The notes under the pieces were generated by a model. The model did no database searches. It was not told the DNA's origin and saw nothing but the letters and a program-made list of their open reading frames with translations. A DNA stretch of 64,000 nucleotides from assembly GCA_017608295.1 (NCBI GenBank), contig JAFCGF010000011.1:1-64000 (forward strand), read 5' to 3'. This DNA is from Candidatus Woesearchaeota archaeon (GTDB lineage Archaea; Nanoarchaeota; Nanoarchaeia; Woesearchaeales; JAGVZT01). The number at the start of each line of letters is the position of its first letter. Position 1 is the first letter of the stretch. This document shows, one piece after another, positions 18,168-27,563 of the stretch. A program made the position numbers and the translations under genes.

Positions 18168-19205
18168 ATGAGAAAAGTTACGCAGACAAGCTCCAGAAAA
18201 ACCGACCACCTTCGGATTAATCTTGAAGAAGACACAGGTTCCGGTATAACTACTGGCTTTGAACATTACCGGTTTATTCATCAAGCTCTTCCTGAAATCA
18301 ATCTTGAAGATATAGATTTGAGGGTGAATCTTTTTGGAAAATTGCTACGAAAACCATTGTTAATTTCATCGATGACAGGGGGAACTGAAGATGCAGGTCA
18401 AATCAATGAAAACCTGGCAATTGCCGCACAAGAAACCGGTGTGGCTTTAGGAGTAGGTTCTCAAAGGGCTGCCCTGGAAGATCCGTCACTTGCCCGGACA
18501 TATCAGGTCCGTAATCAAGCACCAGACGTCCTAATTATGGCGAACTTAGGTGCCATTCAACTCAATAATGGATACACGATCGATCATTGTAAACGAGCCG
18601 TTGATATGATCATGGCTGATGCCTTGATACTCCACTTAAATCCATTACAAGAAGCTGTTCAACTTGAGGGAGATACAAATTTTTCCAGTTTACTTCCCAA
18701 AATTGAAGAAGTGTGTAAGCATTTATCGGTCCCTGTGGTTGCAAAGGAAGTTGGCTGGGGGATATCCAAGAAGACAGCTCAACAGCTTTATGATGCGGGG
18801 ATTTCGGCTATAGACGTCGCAGGTGCCGGGGGGACGTCCTGGTCACAAGTTGAAATGCACAGAGCCGAAACAGAGAGTCAAGCAAATCTGGCAAAAATCT
18901 TCATAAATTGGGGTATTCCAACGGCAGAGAGTATCATCACCGTTTCTCAAACCTGTCCGAATATCCCCATAATCGCATCCGGAGGTATTCGATCTGGACT
19001 TGATGTCGCGAAAAGCATCGCTCTCGGTGCAAGGGTCGCGGGTGCTGCTGAACCTTTCCTAAAATCGGCAACCGAATCCCCTGAGGCGGTAATCAGAACC
19101 ATCAACGCTTTTTCTTTAGAACTGCGTGTAACTATGTTCGCATCAAGCGCAACAAGGCCAACAGAACTTTCAGATAAACTCACCACCAAAATTTCAAGAG
19201 AATAA
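18168..19205 (+). CDS. fni: isopentenyl-diphosphate delta-isomerase, type 2
   Basis: This FMN- and NADPH-dependent enzyme interconverts IPP and DMAPP, the C5 isoprenoid units. The 345-residue TIM-barrel protein shows the type 2 hallmarks: [14 protein letters not shown] at the N-terminus, [74 protein letters not shown] and [13 protein letters not shown] at the phosphate end. It is followed 200 nt later by a polyprenyl synthase, the next step in the same pathway, though a separate start signal cannot be excluded. Confidence 0.95.
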   Translation: MRKVTQTSSRKTDHLRINLEEDTGSGITTGFEHYRFIHQALPEINLEDIDLRVNLFGKLLRKPLLISSMTGGTEDAGQINENLAIAAQETGVALGVGSQRAALEDPSLARTYQVRNQAPDVLIMANLGAIQLNNGYTIDHCKRAVDMIMADALILHLNPLQEAVQLEGDTNFSSLLPKIEEVCKHLSVPVVAKEVGWGISKKTAQQLYDAGISAIDVAGAGGTSWSQVEMHRAETESQANLAKIFINWGIPTAESIITVSQTCPNIPIIASGGIRSGLDVAKSIALGARVAGAAEPFLKSATESPEAVIRTINAFSLELRVTMFASSATRPTELSDKLTTKISRE

Positions 19206-19407
19206 ATTGGATAAACCATCTAGAAGGTAAACTAAGACCTTGCGATAAAATGGATTTCAGCAAGATTCTCCCCATTCTTCAATCCTAATTCACCACCTTA
19301 TCCAAAATACTATTTTGGCGAAATTGAACCTATCGTGGCCAGTAAGCTCCAATTCTTGAGGTCATCCTTCAACTTAGATAAAAATTGTGCAGACATCTGA
19401 ATAAATT

Positions 19408-20421
19408 ATGAGCCAAGAAATAACAAGAAAACAATATCAACAGGCAATCGAAAAAGAACTTAAAAACGCAGTTAATTCTCTTGGTGGCCCAGATTACAAT
19501 GAATTAATTCAAATGATGGCATATCACATGGGGTGGGAGCATGCCAGTGCAAGGCCTGGGGCAAGTGGTAAAAGGATCCGACCAACAATTACCTTATTAA
19601 CTGCTGCTGCTGCAGGAGGGAAGTGGGAAACAGCATTACCTGCCGCGACTTCCATTGAACTTATCCACAACTTTTCACTTCTCCACGATGATATTGAAGA
19701 TAACAGTTTACTTCGTCGAGGTCGACCGACAGTTTGGTCAAAATGGGGTGTTGCTCAAGCAATAAACACCGGGGACGCTATGCTTTCTTTAGCAAACCGC
19801 TGGATTTTTAGACTTGCTGATGAAACCACATTATCAACAACTATAAAGGCGGCAACAATAGTCCAAAACACCTGTATCAAACTTACTCAAGGTCAGTTCC
19901 TGGACATCTCTTTCGAAGATCGAGATGATGTTACGACAATAGAATATTGGACGATGATAAAAGGAAAAACAGCTGCCTTAATCTCCTGTGCCAGTGAACT
20001 GGGTGCTGTTATTGCAAAAGCAGATAATGATTGTGTCGAACAATTCCGGTTATTTGGTCAAAATCTCGGTTTAGCCTTCCAAGTACTTGATGATATTCTC
20101 GGCATATGGGGAGATTCAGAAAAAATTGGCAAATCCAATTTGAGCGACCTATCTACTGGAAAAAAATCATTACCTGTTCTCTTTGGTCTTGAACAAAAAA
20201 GCAAATTTGCGTCAATGTGGAAACCTGAGGGAACAGACCAAAAAGATATCCACCTATTGGCAAGGCAATTAGAAATTGAGGGAGGGCGTGAATACGCTCA
20301 AGAAATTGCTGATCGATATACGAGGGAAGCCTTATCATCCCTACAAAAATCTAATCCACAAGGGGAAGCGGGGTCTGCATTGAAACTGCTGGCTACCAAA
20401 CTACTTGGAAGAGACCTTTAA
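19408..20421 (+). CDS. polyprenyl diphosphate synthase (trans-isoprenyl)
   Basis: The enzyme condenses IPP with allylic diphosphates to make longer isoprenoids for membrane lipids or quinones. The 337-residue all-helical protein carries the first Asp-rich motif in LLHDDIEDNSLLRRG (DDIED, residues 94-98), the second in QVLDDILGIWGD, and GKRIRPT upstream for IPP binding. Product chain length (farnesyl, geranylgeranyl or longer) cannot be set by eye, so no symbol is given. It follows the IPP isomerase gene on the same strand. Confidence 0.9.
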   Translation: MSQEITRKQYQQAIEKELKNAVNSLGGPDYNELIQMMAYHMGWEHASARPGASGKRIRPTITLLTAAAAGGKWETALPAATSIELIHNFSLLHDDIEDNSLLRRGRPTVWSKWGVAQAINTGDAMLSLANRWIFRLADETTLSTTIKAATIVQNTCIKLTQGQFLDISFEDRDDVTTIEYWTMIKGKTAALISCASELGAVIAKADNDCVEQFRLFGQNLGLAFQVLDDILGIWGDSEKIGKSNLSDLSTGKKSLPVLFGLEQKSKFASMWKPEGTDQKDIHLLARQLEIEGGREYAQEIADRYTREALSSLQKSNPQGEAGSALKLLATKLLGRDL

Positions 20422-20556
20422 GGCTTTGGAACCTAAAACCTTTTGGGTACTAACTTGAGCCATTATAACTTTATATTCGCTTGCAGATGTATGGAAACAC
20501 TGTCAAAACAAAGCAATCGCGGCAAAAACAACGGATTCGCAGGCATTAGAAAAGGC

Positions 20557-20565
20557 TGGTATAAT
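20557..20565 (+). promoter_or_regulatory. extended -10 upstream of the LysM gene
   Basis: TGGTATAAT with a consensus hexamer at 20560-20565 lies about 40 nt before the ATG at 20607. A weak TTCGCA lies 18 bp upstream as a possible -35. Confidence 0.5.
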
Positions 20566-20606
20566 CCCGCTGCATTTTCAACCTAGAGAGAAAAATAAAT
20601 AACCTT

Positions 20607-21758
20607 ATGACATCTGAAATTCCATCCTCAACCACACTGTGTCCCACATGCGGGACACGTTTGAACGAGGGATCAACCCGGTGCCTGGTATGCGGCAGTG
20701 ACATCAACACCAACGGTGAAGGTACTGCGAAGGCAAAAAATACAGTCCATGGAAGCCGTATGCCTGAAATTACTCTCAGTCTTCCTGTTGCTATTGGACT
20801 CTTAGCGTTATTCCTGGCAATCGGAGCGGTAACGGTTTTCTTTGGATTGCAACAAAATGATCAAATTGTGATACCCACGGAAACACCCACACAGACAATA
20901 ACTGTTACCCCGACCAATACACCAACACCAGTCACGCCAACTATCACACCAACCCCATTACCAACAGCGACACCATTCACATATGAGGTGAAAACCGGGG
21001 ATACTTGTGGAGGTATTGCATTTGCCTTTGATGTCTCGGTCCAGACTATTGTGCGGCTCAACAACCTCCCTGCAGATTGCGCAACATTATTCCAGGGACA
21101 AGAATTATTAATTCCCTACCCAACACCAACTGCTTCACCTTTCCCTACAGCAACCCTCAGTGGATTGGATGCGACACTGGCAGCCTGTGAGAAAATTAAT
21201 TACACGGTCCAAGAGAATGATACCCTCAGCAGTATTGCTGAAAATTACAATGTCCCCATTGAAGCCTTGAAGGAATTCAATGGTATGGTAAATAATATCG
21301 TATTCTCAGGATTAAACATCGTAATACCATTATGTGAAAGGTTTGCCACACCAGGACCATCGCCAACGCCAACGCCCCCCCCACCTTATCCATCTCCAAA
21401 TCTACTTCTCCCAACAGATGGATCACATTTTGCAATTTTTGATGATGTAATCACTCTACAATGGGCTGCAGTAGGAACATTAAATTCCAATGAAGCTTAT
21501 GCAGTCACGATCGAAGACATCACTGATTCAACAGGCAGATCCCTGACTGGTTATGTCGAAGAGACAAAATTCATTCTACCTTCGTCCTTCCGCTCAACAG
21601 AGGATGTCCCGCATATTTATCGTTGGTGGGTTACGACTGTACGTCAGATTGGCACGGATGAATCAGGAAGTCCAATCTGGGATTCAGCTGGTGCATCCAG
21701 TGATTATCGATCCTTCACCTGGATCGGAGAGGTTCAGGCATCAACGCCACAACCTTAG
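20607..21758 (+). CDS. zinc-ribbon / LysM-repeat membrane protein with Pro/Thr linkers
   Basis: Domain order by eye: an N-terminal zinc ribbon (CPTCG and CLVCG, residues 12-30); one membrane helix (about 58-80); a Thr/Pro linker (90-123); LysM 1 (about 125-170, YEVKTGDTCGGIAFAFDVS); a short linker; LysM 2 (about 198-242, YTVQENDTLSSIAENYNVP); a Pro linker; and a C-terminal beta-sandwich-like region (265-383). LysM modules bind N-acetylglucosamine polymers, so the outer part probably holds envelope glycans while the ribbon stays inside. LysM 1 contains paired cysteines that could form a disulfide. It is transcribed alone, with a terminator after it. Confidence 0.8.
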   Translation: MTSEIPSSTTLCPTCGTRLNEGSTRCLVCGSDINTNGEGTAKAKNTVHGSRMPEITLSLPVAIGLLALFLAIGAVTVFFGLQQNDQIVIPTETPTQTITVTPTNTPTPVTPTITPTPLPTATPFTYEVKTGDTCGGIAFAFDVSVQTIVRLNNLPADCATLFQGQELLIPYPTPTASPFPTATLSGLDATLAACEKINYTVQENDTLSSIAENYNVPIEALKEFNGMVNNIVFSGLNIVIPLCERFATPGPSPTPTPPPPYPSPNLLLPTDGSHFAIFDDVITLQWAAVGTLNSNEAYAVTIEDITDSTGRSLTGYVEETKFILPSSFRSTEDVPHIYRWWVTTVRQIGTDESGSPIWDSAGASSDYRSFTWIGEVQASTPQP

Positions 21759-21769
21759 CCTGAAAAGCA

Positions 21770-21799
21770 AAAAGGGCTGCCCATTTGAGCCGCCCTTTT
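21770..21799. terminator. shared terminator of the LysM gene and trxB
   Basis: AAAAGGGC (21770-21777) pairs with GCCCTTTT (21792-21799), with further GC pairs inside the loop and T-runs on both strands. It lies between convergent genes and can serve both. Confidence 0.75.
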
Positions 21800-21889
21800 C
21801 CTAGTCTCATATAATTTATTTTAATTATTACTAAGTAAAAATATATCGGATGAGGGGATTTTATCAGTCCAAAATGGCAGTAATATTAT

Positions 21890-22828
21890 TTATACTTCTT
21901 GTTCCTCAAGAAATCGAACAGCCTGCATACCCGCGGCTGCACCCATTCCTGCCGATGTAATGACCTGCCTAAAATGAGAATCAGCTGCTTCACCAGCGGC
22001 ATACACACCTGGTATGTTTGTTTGCATATATTTATCTACCAGTAAGTACCCCTTATCATCCATTTCTAATTTGTCCTTATACAGCTCTGTATTTGGAAGG
22101 TGGCCGATAAAAATGAAGACACCTTCTGTTGTCATCTCTTCTTCATCTCCTGTTTTTACATTTCTCAGATGGACTCTATCCACGATGCCATCACCATCAA
22201 TCCCGGTAACAATCGAATCCCATTTGAAATTTATTTTAGGATTGTTAAAAGCGCGTTTTTGAAGGAGGGCTCCGCCTCGAAGTTCATCCCTTCGATGAAT
22301 TATTGTGATTGATTCAGCAAACCTGGTGAGGAATAAACCTTCTTCGAGAGCACTATCACCTCCACCAACCACAACAACATTTTTTCCCTGGAAAAAATGT
22401 CCGTCACAGGTCGCGCAGTAAGAAACACCCCGACCAGTGAATTCAGTTTCACCGGGTACATCGAGGTGCTGGGGTGTCGCACCTGTAGTGAGAATTAACG
22501 TGTCTGCAAGAAATTCCTCTCCATAGGTCTTTACAAGAAATGGCCGCTCAGAAAAATCAATTTCTGTAACGACATCAAAGGTAACTTGGGTACCAAAGCG
22601 TTCAGCCTGTTTCTGAAATGCTGCTACCAGTTCCTGACCAGAGATCCCATCTGGGAACCCTGGATAATTTTCAACTAGGTGGGTAAGTGAGACCTGACCA
22701 CCTAACTGCATTCCTGTCAGGACAACTGGTTCAAGGTTCGCTCTCGCGGTGTATAAAGCTGCAGCCAATCCAGCGGGGCCTGATCCAATTATCAGATTCT
22801 TTATATGCTTTTTATTATTATCTGTCAT
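21890..22828 (-). CDS. trxB: thioredoxin-disulfide reductase
   Basis: This flavoenzyme passes electrons from NADPH to thioredoxin. The 312-residue protein has the FAD motif GSGPAG (15-20), the redox-active CATC (138-141, in SYCATCDGHFF), the NADPH motif VGGGDSALEEG near 154-164 and the terminal FAD site (GVYAAGEAADSHFRQVITSA). All are canonical for the low-molecular-weight type. No thioredoxin gene is adjacent. TGGTAAAAT in the upstream gap is a possible extended -10. Confidence 0.95.
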   Translation of the reverse strand: MTDNNKKHIKNLIIGSGPAGLAAALYTARANLEPVVLTGMQLGGQVSLTHLVENYPGFPDGISGQELVAAFQKQAERFGTQVTFDVVTEIDFSERPFLVKTYGEEFLADTLILTTGATPQHLDVPGETEFTGRGVSYCATCDGHFFQGKNVVVVGGGDSALEEGLFLTRFAESITIIHRRDELRGGALLQKRAFNNPKINFKWDSIVTGIDGDGIVDRVHLRNVKTGDEEEMTTEGVFIFIGHLPNTELYKDKLEMDDKGYLLVDKYMQTNIPGVYAAGEAADSHFRQVITSAGMGAAAGMQAVRFLEEQEV

Positions 22829-22999
22829 ACTGATGTGCCTTTACTAAATGGATGAGTTGAAATACCAATAGAATTTTACCAGTTTTGGTTTACTATCCGA
22901 AATTGTCAATGTCCATTCGAACATAAAAATAGGAATTGACCATGACATAACTATAGATGCACAATACCTATTCAATGTTACATAAAAATCATATTAACA

Positions 23000-23031
23000 A
23001 AAAAAGCGCTGTGGTTAAGCAGCGCTTTTTT
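23000..23031. terminator. terminator downstream of pnp
   Basis: AAAAAAGCGCTG (23000-23011) pairs perfectly over 12 bp with CAGCGCTTTTTT (23020-23031) around an 8-nt loop. T-runs are present on both strands. It lies 24 nt beyond the pnp stop. Confidence 0.92.
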
Positions 23032-23054
23032 CCTGTATTATTAGCCGTTGGCGT

Positions 23055-25250
23055 TTAATATTTCCGTCGATTATCTCGACCTTTACGGTTGGAGTTATTG
23101 CTCGGACGACGTCCTTTCTTTTGACCAGCACGATCTTGTTGAACTGCTTCTTCCGCTGACCAGCCTTCCAGGACTGCCCGTCTGGATAATCGGATTTTGC
23201 CATTCTTATCAATCTCGGTGACCATAACTGTAATTTCGTCACCCATGTTGACAACATCTTCAACCTGATTTACACGCTGCGTATCCAACTGGGAAATATG
23301 AACCATGCCATCCATTCCAGGCGATATCTCAACAAAAACTCCGAAATTTTTCATACCGACCACCTTACCAGTATAGATTCTACCTACTTCAGGTGATTCG
23401 GTTAACATTTCAATCTTCATTTTTGTCAATCTGGCACTTTCTCCATCCGCCGTAGCTATGAAGACTGTACCATCTTCCCCAATATCGATGGTGGCTCCGG
23501 TTTCCTCCTGGATACTTCGAATTGTTTTGCCACCTGGACCAATAACTGCTCCGATTTTGTCTACCGGGATTTTAACAGTCGTAATCCTAGGAACATGGGG
23601 TTTCAATTCATTTCGCGACTCAGAGATCGTCTCCAACATCTTGCTCATAATATGATCTCTCCCTACTTTTGCCTGTTTCAAAGCCTCGGACATAATTTCA
23701 GGGGAAACTCCCTTAATTTTGATATCCATCTGGAGAGCGGTGATACCTTTATCCGTACCAGCAACCTTAAAGTCCATATCGCCAATATGATCTTCCAAGC
23801 CTAGAATATCCGTCAATATGGCATATTGTTCACCTTCTTTGACCAAACCCATGGCAATACCTGCTACGGGTGCATGAATTGGCACCCCAGTGTCCATTAA
23901 AGCAAGCGTTGAACCACAAACAGACGCCATGGAAGAAGACCCATTTGATGATAAAACTTCAGACACTAACCTTAAGGTGTATGGGAACTCACTTGCTTCC
24001 GGGATCATTGGACGTAAAGCACGTTCAGCTAAAGCACCGTGACCAATTTCTCGACGAGAAGAGCCTCGAAGAAATCGGGTCTCTCCAACTGAGAAAGGAG
24101 GAAAATTATAGTGGTGGATGTATCGTTTCTCATCAATTGGTGTAAGGTTATCTAAGGACTGCGCATCACGTGGCGTACCAAGGGTTGCCATAGTTAATAC
24201 CTGGGTTTCCCCACGCGTGAACAATCCTGAACCGTGAGCTTGAGGGCTAACCTCAACTTCACACCAAATATCTCTGACTTCCTCAAGCCCTCTTCCGTCT
24301 GGTCGAACACTTTTACTTAGAATGCGCGTCCGTATTACGGATTTGTATGCGGAATCAAAAGCAGATTTCACTTCCTTTGTAAGGTCTTCATCATTGGGAG
24401 AGAATTCTTCCACAAGCTCATCTTTTAATGCATCGATTGCACCATAATATTCAGACTTGATAAAAGGTTGATCAAGAAGCTGGTTCATCTGTTCTACAAC
24501 ACGTTCATAAACCTTTTCTTCCAACCCCTTGTCAGCAGCGAAAGATTGGTAGTCTCGTTTAGGTTTACCCACTTCACCTGCCATACGCTCCTGTAACTCC
24601 ACAATTGGTAATATCTGTTCATGAGCGAATGCCAAAGCCTGAACCATGACTTCCTCTGAGATTTCATCTGCACCTGCTTCAACCATAAGGATGGCATCAC
24701 GTGTCGCGGCGACTCTTAAATCCAATTCAGATTCTTTAATTTCGAGAAAAGTTGGATTGACAATAAATTCGCTGTCAATACGACCAATACGAACCGCGCC
24801 GACTGGACCACCCCAAGGTATATCAGAAATCATTACAGCTGCTGAAGCTGCATTGATCGCCAGGATATCGAGAGGATTGATCCCATCTGATGAGAAGGAA
24901 TAAAGTATTACCTGGACATCATTTCGTAAATCTTTTGGAAACAATGGTCTCAAGGGGCGATCGGTTAACCTATTGGTTAATATCGCTTCTTCTGTAGGTC
25001 TTCCTTCCCGTCTGAAAAACGAACCAGGGATGCGACCACCGGCATACATTCTTTCTTCATAATCCACGCTCAAAGGTAAAAAGTCTATTCCTTCTCGCGG
25101 ATTCTTACTCATTGTAACGACGCCAAACATCAAGGCATCATCAAGCCTAACTGTTACCGCTCCACCAGCCTGTCCTGCCAGCTTTCCGGTTTCGAAGATC
25201 AGCTTTTTACCGCCGATCTCCATTTCATAAGATTTTGATTCTGGTTTCAT
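23055..25250 (-). CDS. pnp: polyribonucleotide nucleotidyltransferase (PNPase)
   Basis: PNPase degrades RNA 3' to 5' by phosphorolysis and can add tails. The 731 residues show two RNase PH domains (the first with FLPLSVDYEERMYAGGRIPG, the second with ETQVLTMATLGT and the active-site DTGVPIHAPVAGIAMGL), a KH domain (VIGPGGKTIRSIQEETGA) and an S1 domain (GRIYTGKVVGMKNFGVFVE). A short basic tail follows. ATG 25250 is chosen because GGAGG lies 5 nt before it; the longer frame begins inside the leader RNA structure. rpsO lies upstream as in many bacteria, but with its own terminator in between. Confidence 0.95.
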   Translation of the reverse strand: MKPESKSYEMEIGGKKLIFETGKLAGQAGGAVTVRLDDALMFGVVTMSKNPREGIDFLPLSVDYEERMYAGGRIPGSFFRREGRPTEEAILTNRLTDRPLRPLFPKDLRNDVQVILYSFSSDGINPLDILAINAASAAVMISDIPWGGPVGAVRIGRIDSEFIVNPTFLEIKESELDLRVAATRDAILMVEAGADEISEEVMVQALAFAHEQILPIVELQERMAGEVGKPKRDYQSFAADKGLEEKVYERVVEQMNQLLDQPFIKSEYYGAIDALKDELVEEFSPNDEDLTKEVKSAFDSAYKSVIRTRILSKSVRPDGRGLEEVRDIWCEVEVSPQAHGSGLFTRGETQVLTMATLGTPRDAQSLDNLTPIDEKRYIHHYNFPPFSVGETRFLRGSSRREIGHGALAERALRPMIPEASEFPYTLRLVSEVLSSNGSSSMASVCGSTLALMDTGVPIHAPVAGIAMGLVKEGEQYAILTDILGLEDHIGDMDFKVAGTDKGITALQMDIKIKGVSPEIMSEALKQAKVGRDHIMSKMLETISESRNELKPHVPRITTVKIPVDKIGAVIGPGGKTIRSIQEETGATIDIGEDGTVFIATADGESARLTKMKIEMLTESPEVGRIYTGKVVGMKNFGVFVEISPGMDGMVHISQLDTQRVNQVEDVVNMGDEITVMVTEIDKNGKIRLSRRAVLEGWSAEEAVQQDRAGQKKGRRPSNNSNRKGRDNRRKY

Positions 25251-25268
25251 AATAACCTCCATAATTAC

Positions 25269-25345
25269 CCGCCGGTTAGGGATTGGGAATTCAACAAGAC
25301 AAATTTTGTTCCATGTGGAATTCCCAATGCCCAACCAATAGGCGG
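25269..25345 (-). promoter_or_regulatory. long stem-loop in the pnp 5' leader
   Basis: On the minus strand the pnp leader folds into one long imperfect hairpin. The inner 11-bp arms are ATTGGGAATTC and GAATTCCCAAT, extended outward through single-base bulges by GGG/CCC, GGTT/AACC and CCGCC/GGCGG, about 23 pairs in all with a 25-nt loop. It ends about 18 nt before the ATG. In E. coli a comparable pnp leader duplex is cut by RNase III and then attacked by PNPase for autoregulation; the same role here is an inference. Confidence 0.75.
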
Positions 25346-25364
25346 CTTTGCCAAAAATTAACTA

Positions 25365-25392
25365 ATTATCAATAATTTTGCATTTAGATCAA
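25365..25392 (-). promoter_or_regulatory. candidate pnp promoter
   Basis: On the minus strand TTGATC (25387-25392), a 16-bp spacer and GATAAT (25365-25370) would start transcription about 25358. That is just in front of the long leader stem. The agreement of predicted start and structure supports it. Confidence 0.5.
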
Positions 25393-25566
25393 ATAAAAAA
25401 TGACTGGAACCGATTGTTCCTGAACCCCCAATAAATCGCAAGAAGCATTTAGGAAATGAAGGTCTCATCCAATTCCTGTAGAAAGCCCACCCTTCTATAA
25501 CTTCAATTGATGTGATCAATCAGTTTACCGCGTTTACCCGAATTTGGATACACTCCCAACTTTGGA

Positions 25567-25607
25567 TAAAAAAAGAGTAGATGTTAAAAATGCCATGCCA
25601 TCTACTC
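25567..25607 (-). terminator. intrinsic terminator after rpsO
   Basis: On the minus strand GAGTAGATG pairs over 9 bp with CATCTACTC (plus-strand arms 25575-25583 and 25599-25607, 15-nt loop) and is followed by seven T. It begins 13 nt beyond the rpsO stop and separates it from pnp. Between here and the pnp promoter the gap shows nothing else. Confidence 0.85.
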
Positions 25608-25619
25608 ATACCTTCAATG

Positions 25620-25892
25620 TTACCTGTGGCGGATATTCAACTGCTCAATTATTGCTGAATACCGATGATAATCCTTCCGTCGTATGTATGTCAATAAACG
25701 ACGACGACGACCCACCATTTTCAATAAGCCTCGCCTCGATGACTCATCATGTTTGTGAGTTCTTAAGTGGTCTGTTAGATGTTCAATCCGTTTAGTTAGA
25801 ATTGCGACCTGTACTTCAGGTGATCCAGTATCTTTCTCGTGACGGGAATATTCCTCCATCACCCTTGATTTGTAGTCTTTTTCTAATTTCAT
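25620..25892 (-). CDS. rpsO: 30S ribosomal protein S15
   Basis: S15 binds the central domain of 16S rRNA early in small-subunit assembly. The 90 residues contain the family core ([51 protein letters not shown]). The open frame continues upstream, but ATG 25892 (MKLEKDYKS) matches normal S15 length and follows AAGGAG by about 11 nt. A strong promoter at 25991-26019 gives a leader of roughly 90 nt, which in other bacteria is where S15 represses its own translation. Confidence 0.96.
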   Translation of the reverse strand: MKLEKDYKSRVMEEYSRHEKDTGSPEVQVAILTKRIEHLTDHLRTHKHDESSRRGLLKMVGRRRRLLTYIRRKDYHRYSAIIEQLNIRHR

Positions 25893-25990
25893 GACGTATG
25901 CTATCTCCTTATATTTTTTTCTGCCTAGCATGTCTCCAAGCCAGTAGCCATTATGCAACCAAGCCACCAGCTGGTCTAGTCAGCGCGGGG

Positions 25991-26019
25991 ATTATACCAA
26001 AGAGAAAGTCGAGCGACAA
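25991..26019 (-). promoter_or_regulatory. rpsO promoter
   Basis: On the minus strand TTGTCG (26014-26019), a 17-bp spacer ending TTTGG (extended -10 TGn) and a consensus TATAAT (25991-25996). Transcription should start near 25984, giving a leader containing small inverted repeats (CCAGCTGG). Confidence 0.75.
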
Positions 26020-26107
26020 GGCTATAATTTCTAGTCTCAAGTCAAATATATTATCATCAGAAGATGAAATGCTTCCCGCAACAATCTAAAAATGGAGAAA
26101 AATCACC

Positions 26108-26908
26108 TCAATTCTTATAGAGGTAAGCTCGCAACTCATTTCTAATAGTAGATGGAAACACATCGATGATCTGGCGAATTAAACCATTTATTAATTGGTT
26201 ACCCGAAATCGCCTTGGTTCTTTGCAAAAAGTATGATGTCTCTTTTGGTGATCGTTTCGCCAACTCCCGAATTGAGATTAACAGATCAGGATTTGGGATT
26301 ACACCTACCTGTTCTACAAAAGGGGTTAATAATCTGATGATCTTTGGTAAATTCTGGAAATCCTTATCTCGTACCAAAAAGGGAATTACACGTAATCCTA
26401 GTTTTTGATCTTTAATTTCAGAGGATTTTAGCCAGGTTTCAATTAAATCAAAGAAAATATCGGGTGTCTCTTTCCAAAGTCCAGCAAGACCCACTGCAAA
26501 AACACCGTCAAGAACGTGATCTTCCTCACGTTGTCCACCCCATAACACCAGTCGATCGAGGATTCTCTGGGGCGGATTTGGAGGGACCCACCCAAGAATC
26601 TGCAATGCCAATATTCGACACTCAAGCCAATCCTCCTGCCATAAACAATCTGCCAGGGCAAGTGCAATTTCTGGTTCTTCAGGTAATGTATTAATTAACC
26701 TTGTTTCAATCTGACGGGTAACCTGCTTGGGGACCTGATATGAACGCATTAAAGAAGTCTTGGAGGGAAAACGGCCAGGTTTTCGAACGCGATCGGAATA
26801 ATAATCAAACATATCCTTTAACGCAATAATAAATTCTTCTGGTTTTGATACTTTTTTAACCAGTTGATCAACTTTTACTTTCAGACGGGCAGGAAGAATC
26901 GCAGGCAT
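26108..26908 (-). CDS. HEAT-like helical repeat protein, function unknown
   Basis: I do not recognise a named gene. The 266 residues are predicted almost entirely helical, in HEAT-like pairs (for example EPEIALALADCLWQEDWLE and CRILALQILGWVPP). The general look resembles AlkD-type DNA-alkylation-repair proteins, but the catalytic Trp/Asp/Arg set cannot be assigned, so a scaffold role is equally possible. It starts 6 nt after the LOG-family gene, so the two are co-transcribed with the MazG-like gene in front. Confidence 0.6.
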   Translation of the reverse strand: MPAILPARLKVKVDQLVKKVSKPEEFIIALKDMFDYYSDRVRKPGRFPSKTSLMRSYQVPKQVTRQIETRLINTLPEEPEIALALADCLWQEDWLECRILALQILGWVPPNPPQRILDRLVLWGGQREEDHVLDGVFAVGLAGLWKETPDIFFDLIETWLKSSEIKDQKLGLRVIPFLVRDKDFQNLPKIIRLLTPFVEQVGVIPNPDLLISIRELAKRSPKETSYFLQRTKAISGNQLINGLIRQIIDVFPSTIRNELRAYLYKN

Positions 26909-26914
26909 CTGTTT

Positions 26915-27505
26915 TCAGTCTGTTGGGAAAAATTCTTGAAGCAATCTAAATGCTTCATCAATATCCGTTACTGAATTCACCCACTGCCTGTCTTTATCTG
27001 CAATATATTTCCCCAGGATATCAAAAAATGAATCAATAACTCTTTTCCATTCATTCCCAATTAGTATCAAAGGACGATGGTCAATCGCACCAACCTGCAT
27101 CTGAGCCCACATAACAACAATTTCTTCCAAAGTTCCAATTCCACCGGGTAAAGCGAAAGCCACATCACATTTTTCTATCAGGGCGAACAACCTCTCTCTC
27201 AAAGTAGAATACCTCAATTCTTCCATAACCCATGAATTTGGTTGAACAGGTCTCCAAGCTTCAATTTCATCACAGGTCACTCCGATCACATGTCCACCTG
27301 CTAACGCAGTACCTTGTGAAACGGCTTCCATTGTGCCTATATAACCACCGGTAAGCACCGCACAACCAGATGTGCCCAATAATTTCCCCAACTTCATTGC
27401 TTCATTGTACGGTTTGTCCCCTCTCTGAGGTAGTGAGCCTCCAAAAACAGTTACTCTCAGCGGTTTTGAATCCTTCGATAATAAAAATTTACGATTCTCA
27501 GTCAT
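26915..27505 (-). CDS. LOG-family protein (TIGR00730-like)
   Basis: Members of this Rossmann-fold family hydrolyse nucleoside 5'-monophosphates, the best known being cytokinin ribotides, to free base and ribose phosphate. The signature PGGIGTLEEIVVMWAQMQVG lies near residue 125, preceded by a glycine-rich GGYIGTMEAVSQG. At 196 residues it is complete. The longer frame starts at a TTG; ATG 27505 is preferred. It lies in a minus-strand cluster with a MazG-like hydrolase, which fits nucleotide housekeeping, but the true substrate is unknown. Confidence 0.82.
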   Translation of the reverse strand: MTENRKFLLSKDSKPLRVTVFGGSLPQRGDKPYNEAMKLGKLLGTSGCAVLTGGYIGTMEAVSQGTALAGGHVIGVTCDEIEAWRPVQPNSWVMEELRYSTLRERLFALIEKCDVAFALPGGIGTLEEIVVMWAQMQVGAIDHRPLILIGNEWKRVIDSFFDILGKYIADKDRQWVNSVTDIDEAFRLLQEFFPTD

Positions 27506-27563
27506 AGCAATATATCTCAATTAATCAATCCATGATCACAGCTGGCTCAGGATACTCATTCAT

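Noticed and set aside
25544..25795. Plus-strand open frame over the end of rpsO
   Set aside because: It covers the rpsO terminator and coding strand in antisense and has no ribosome site.
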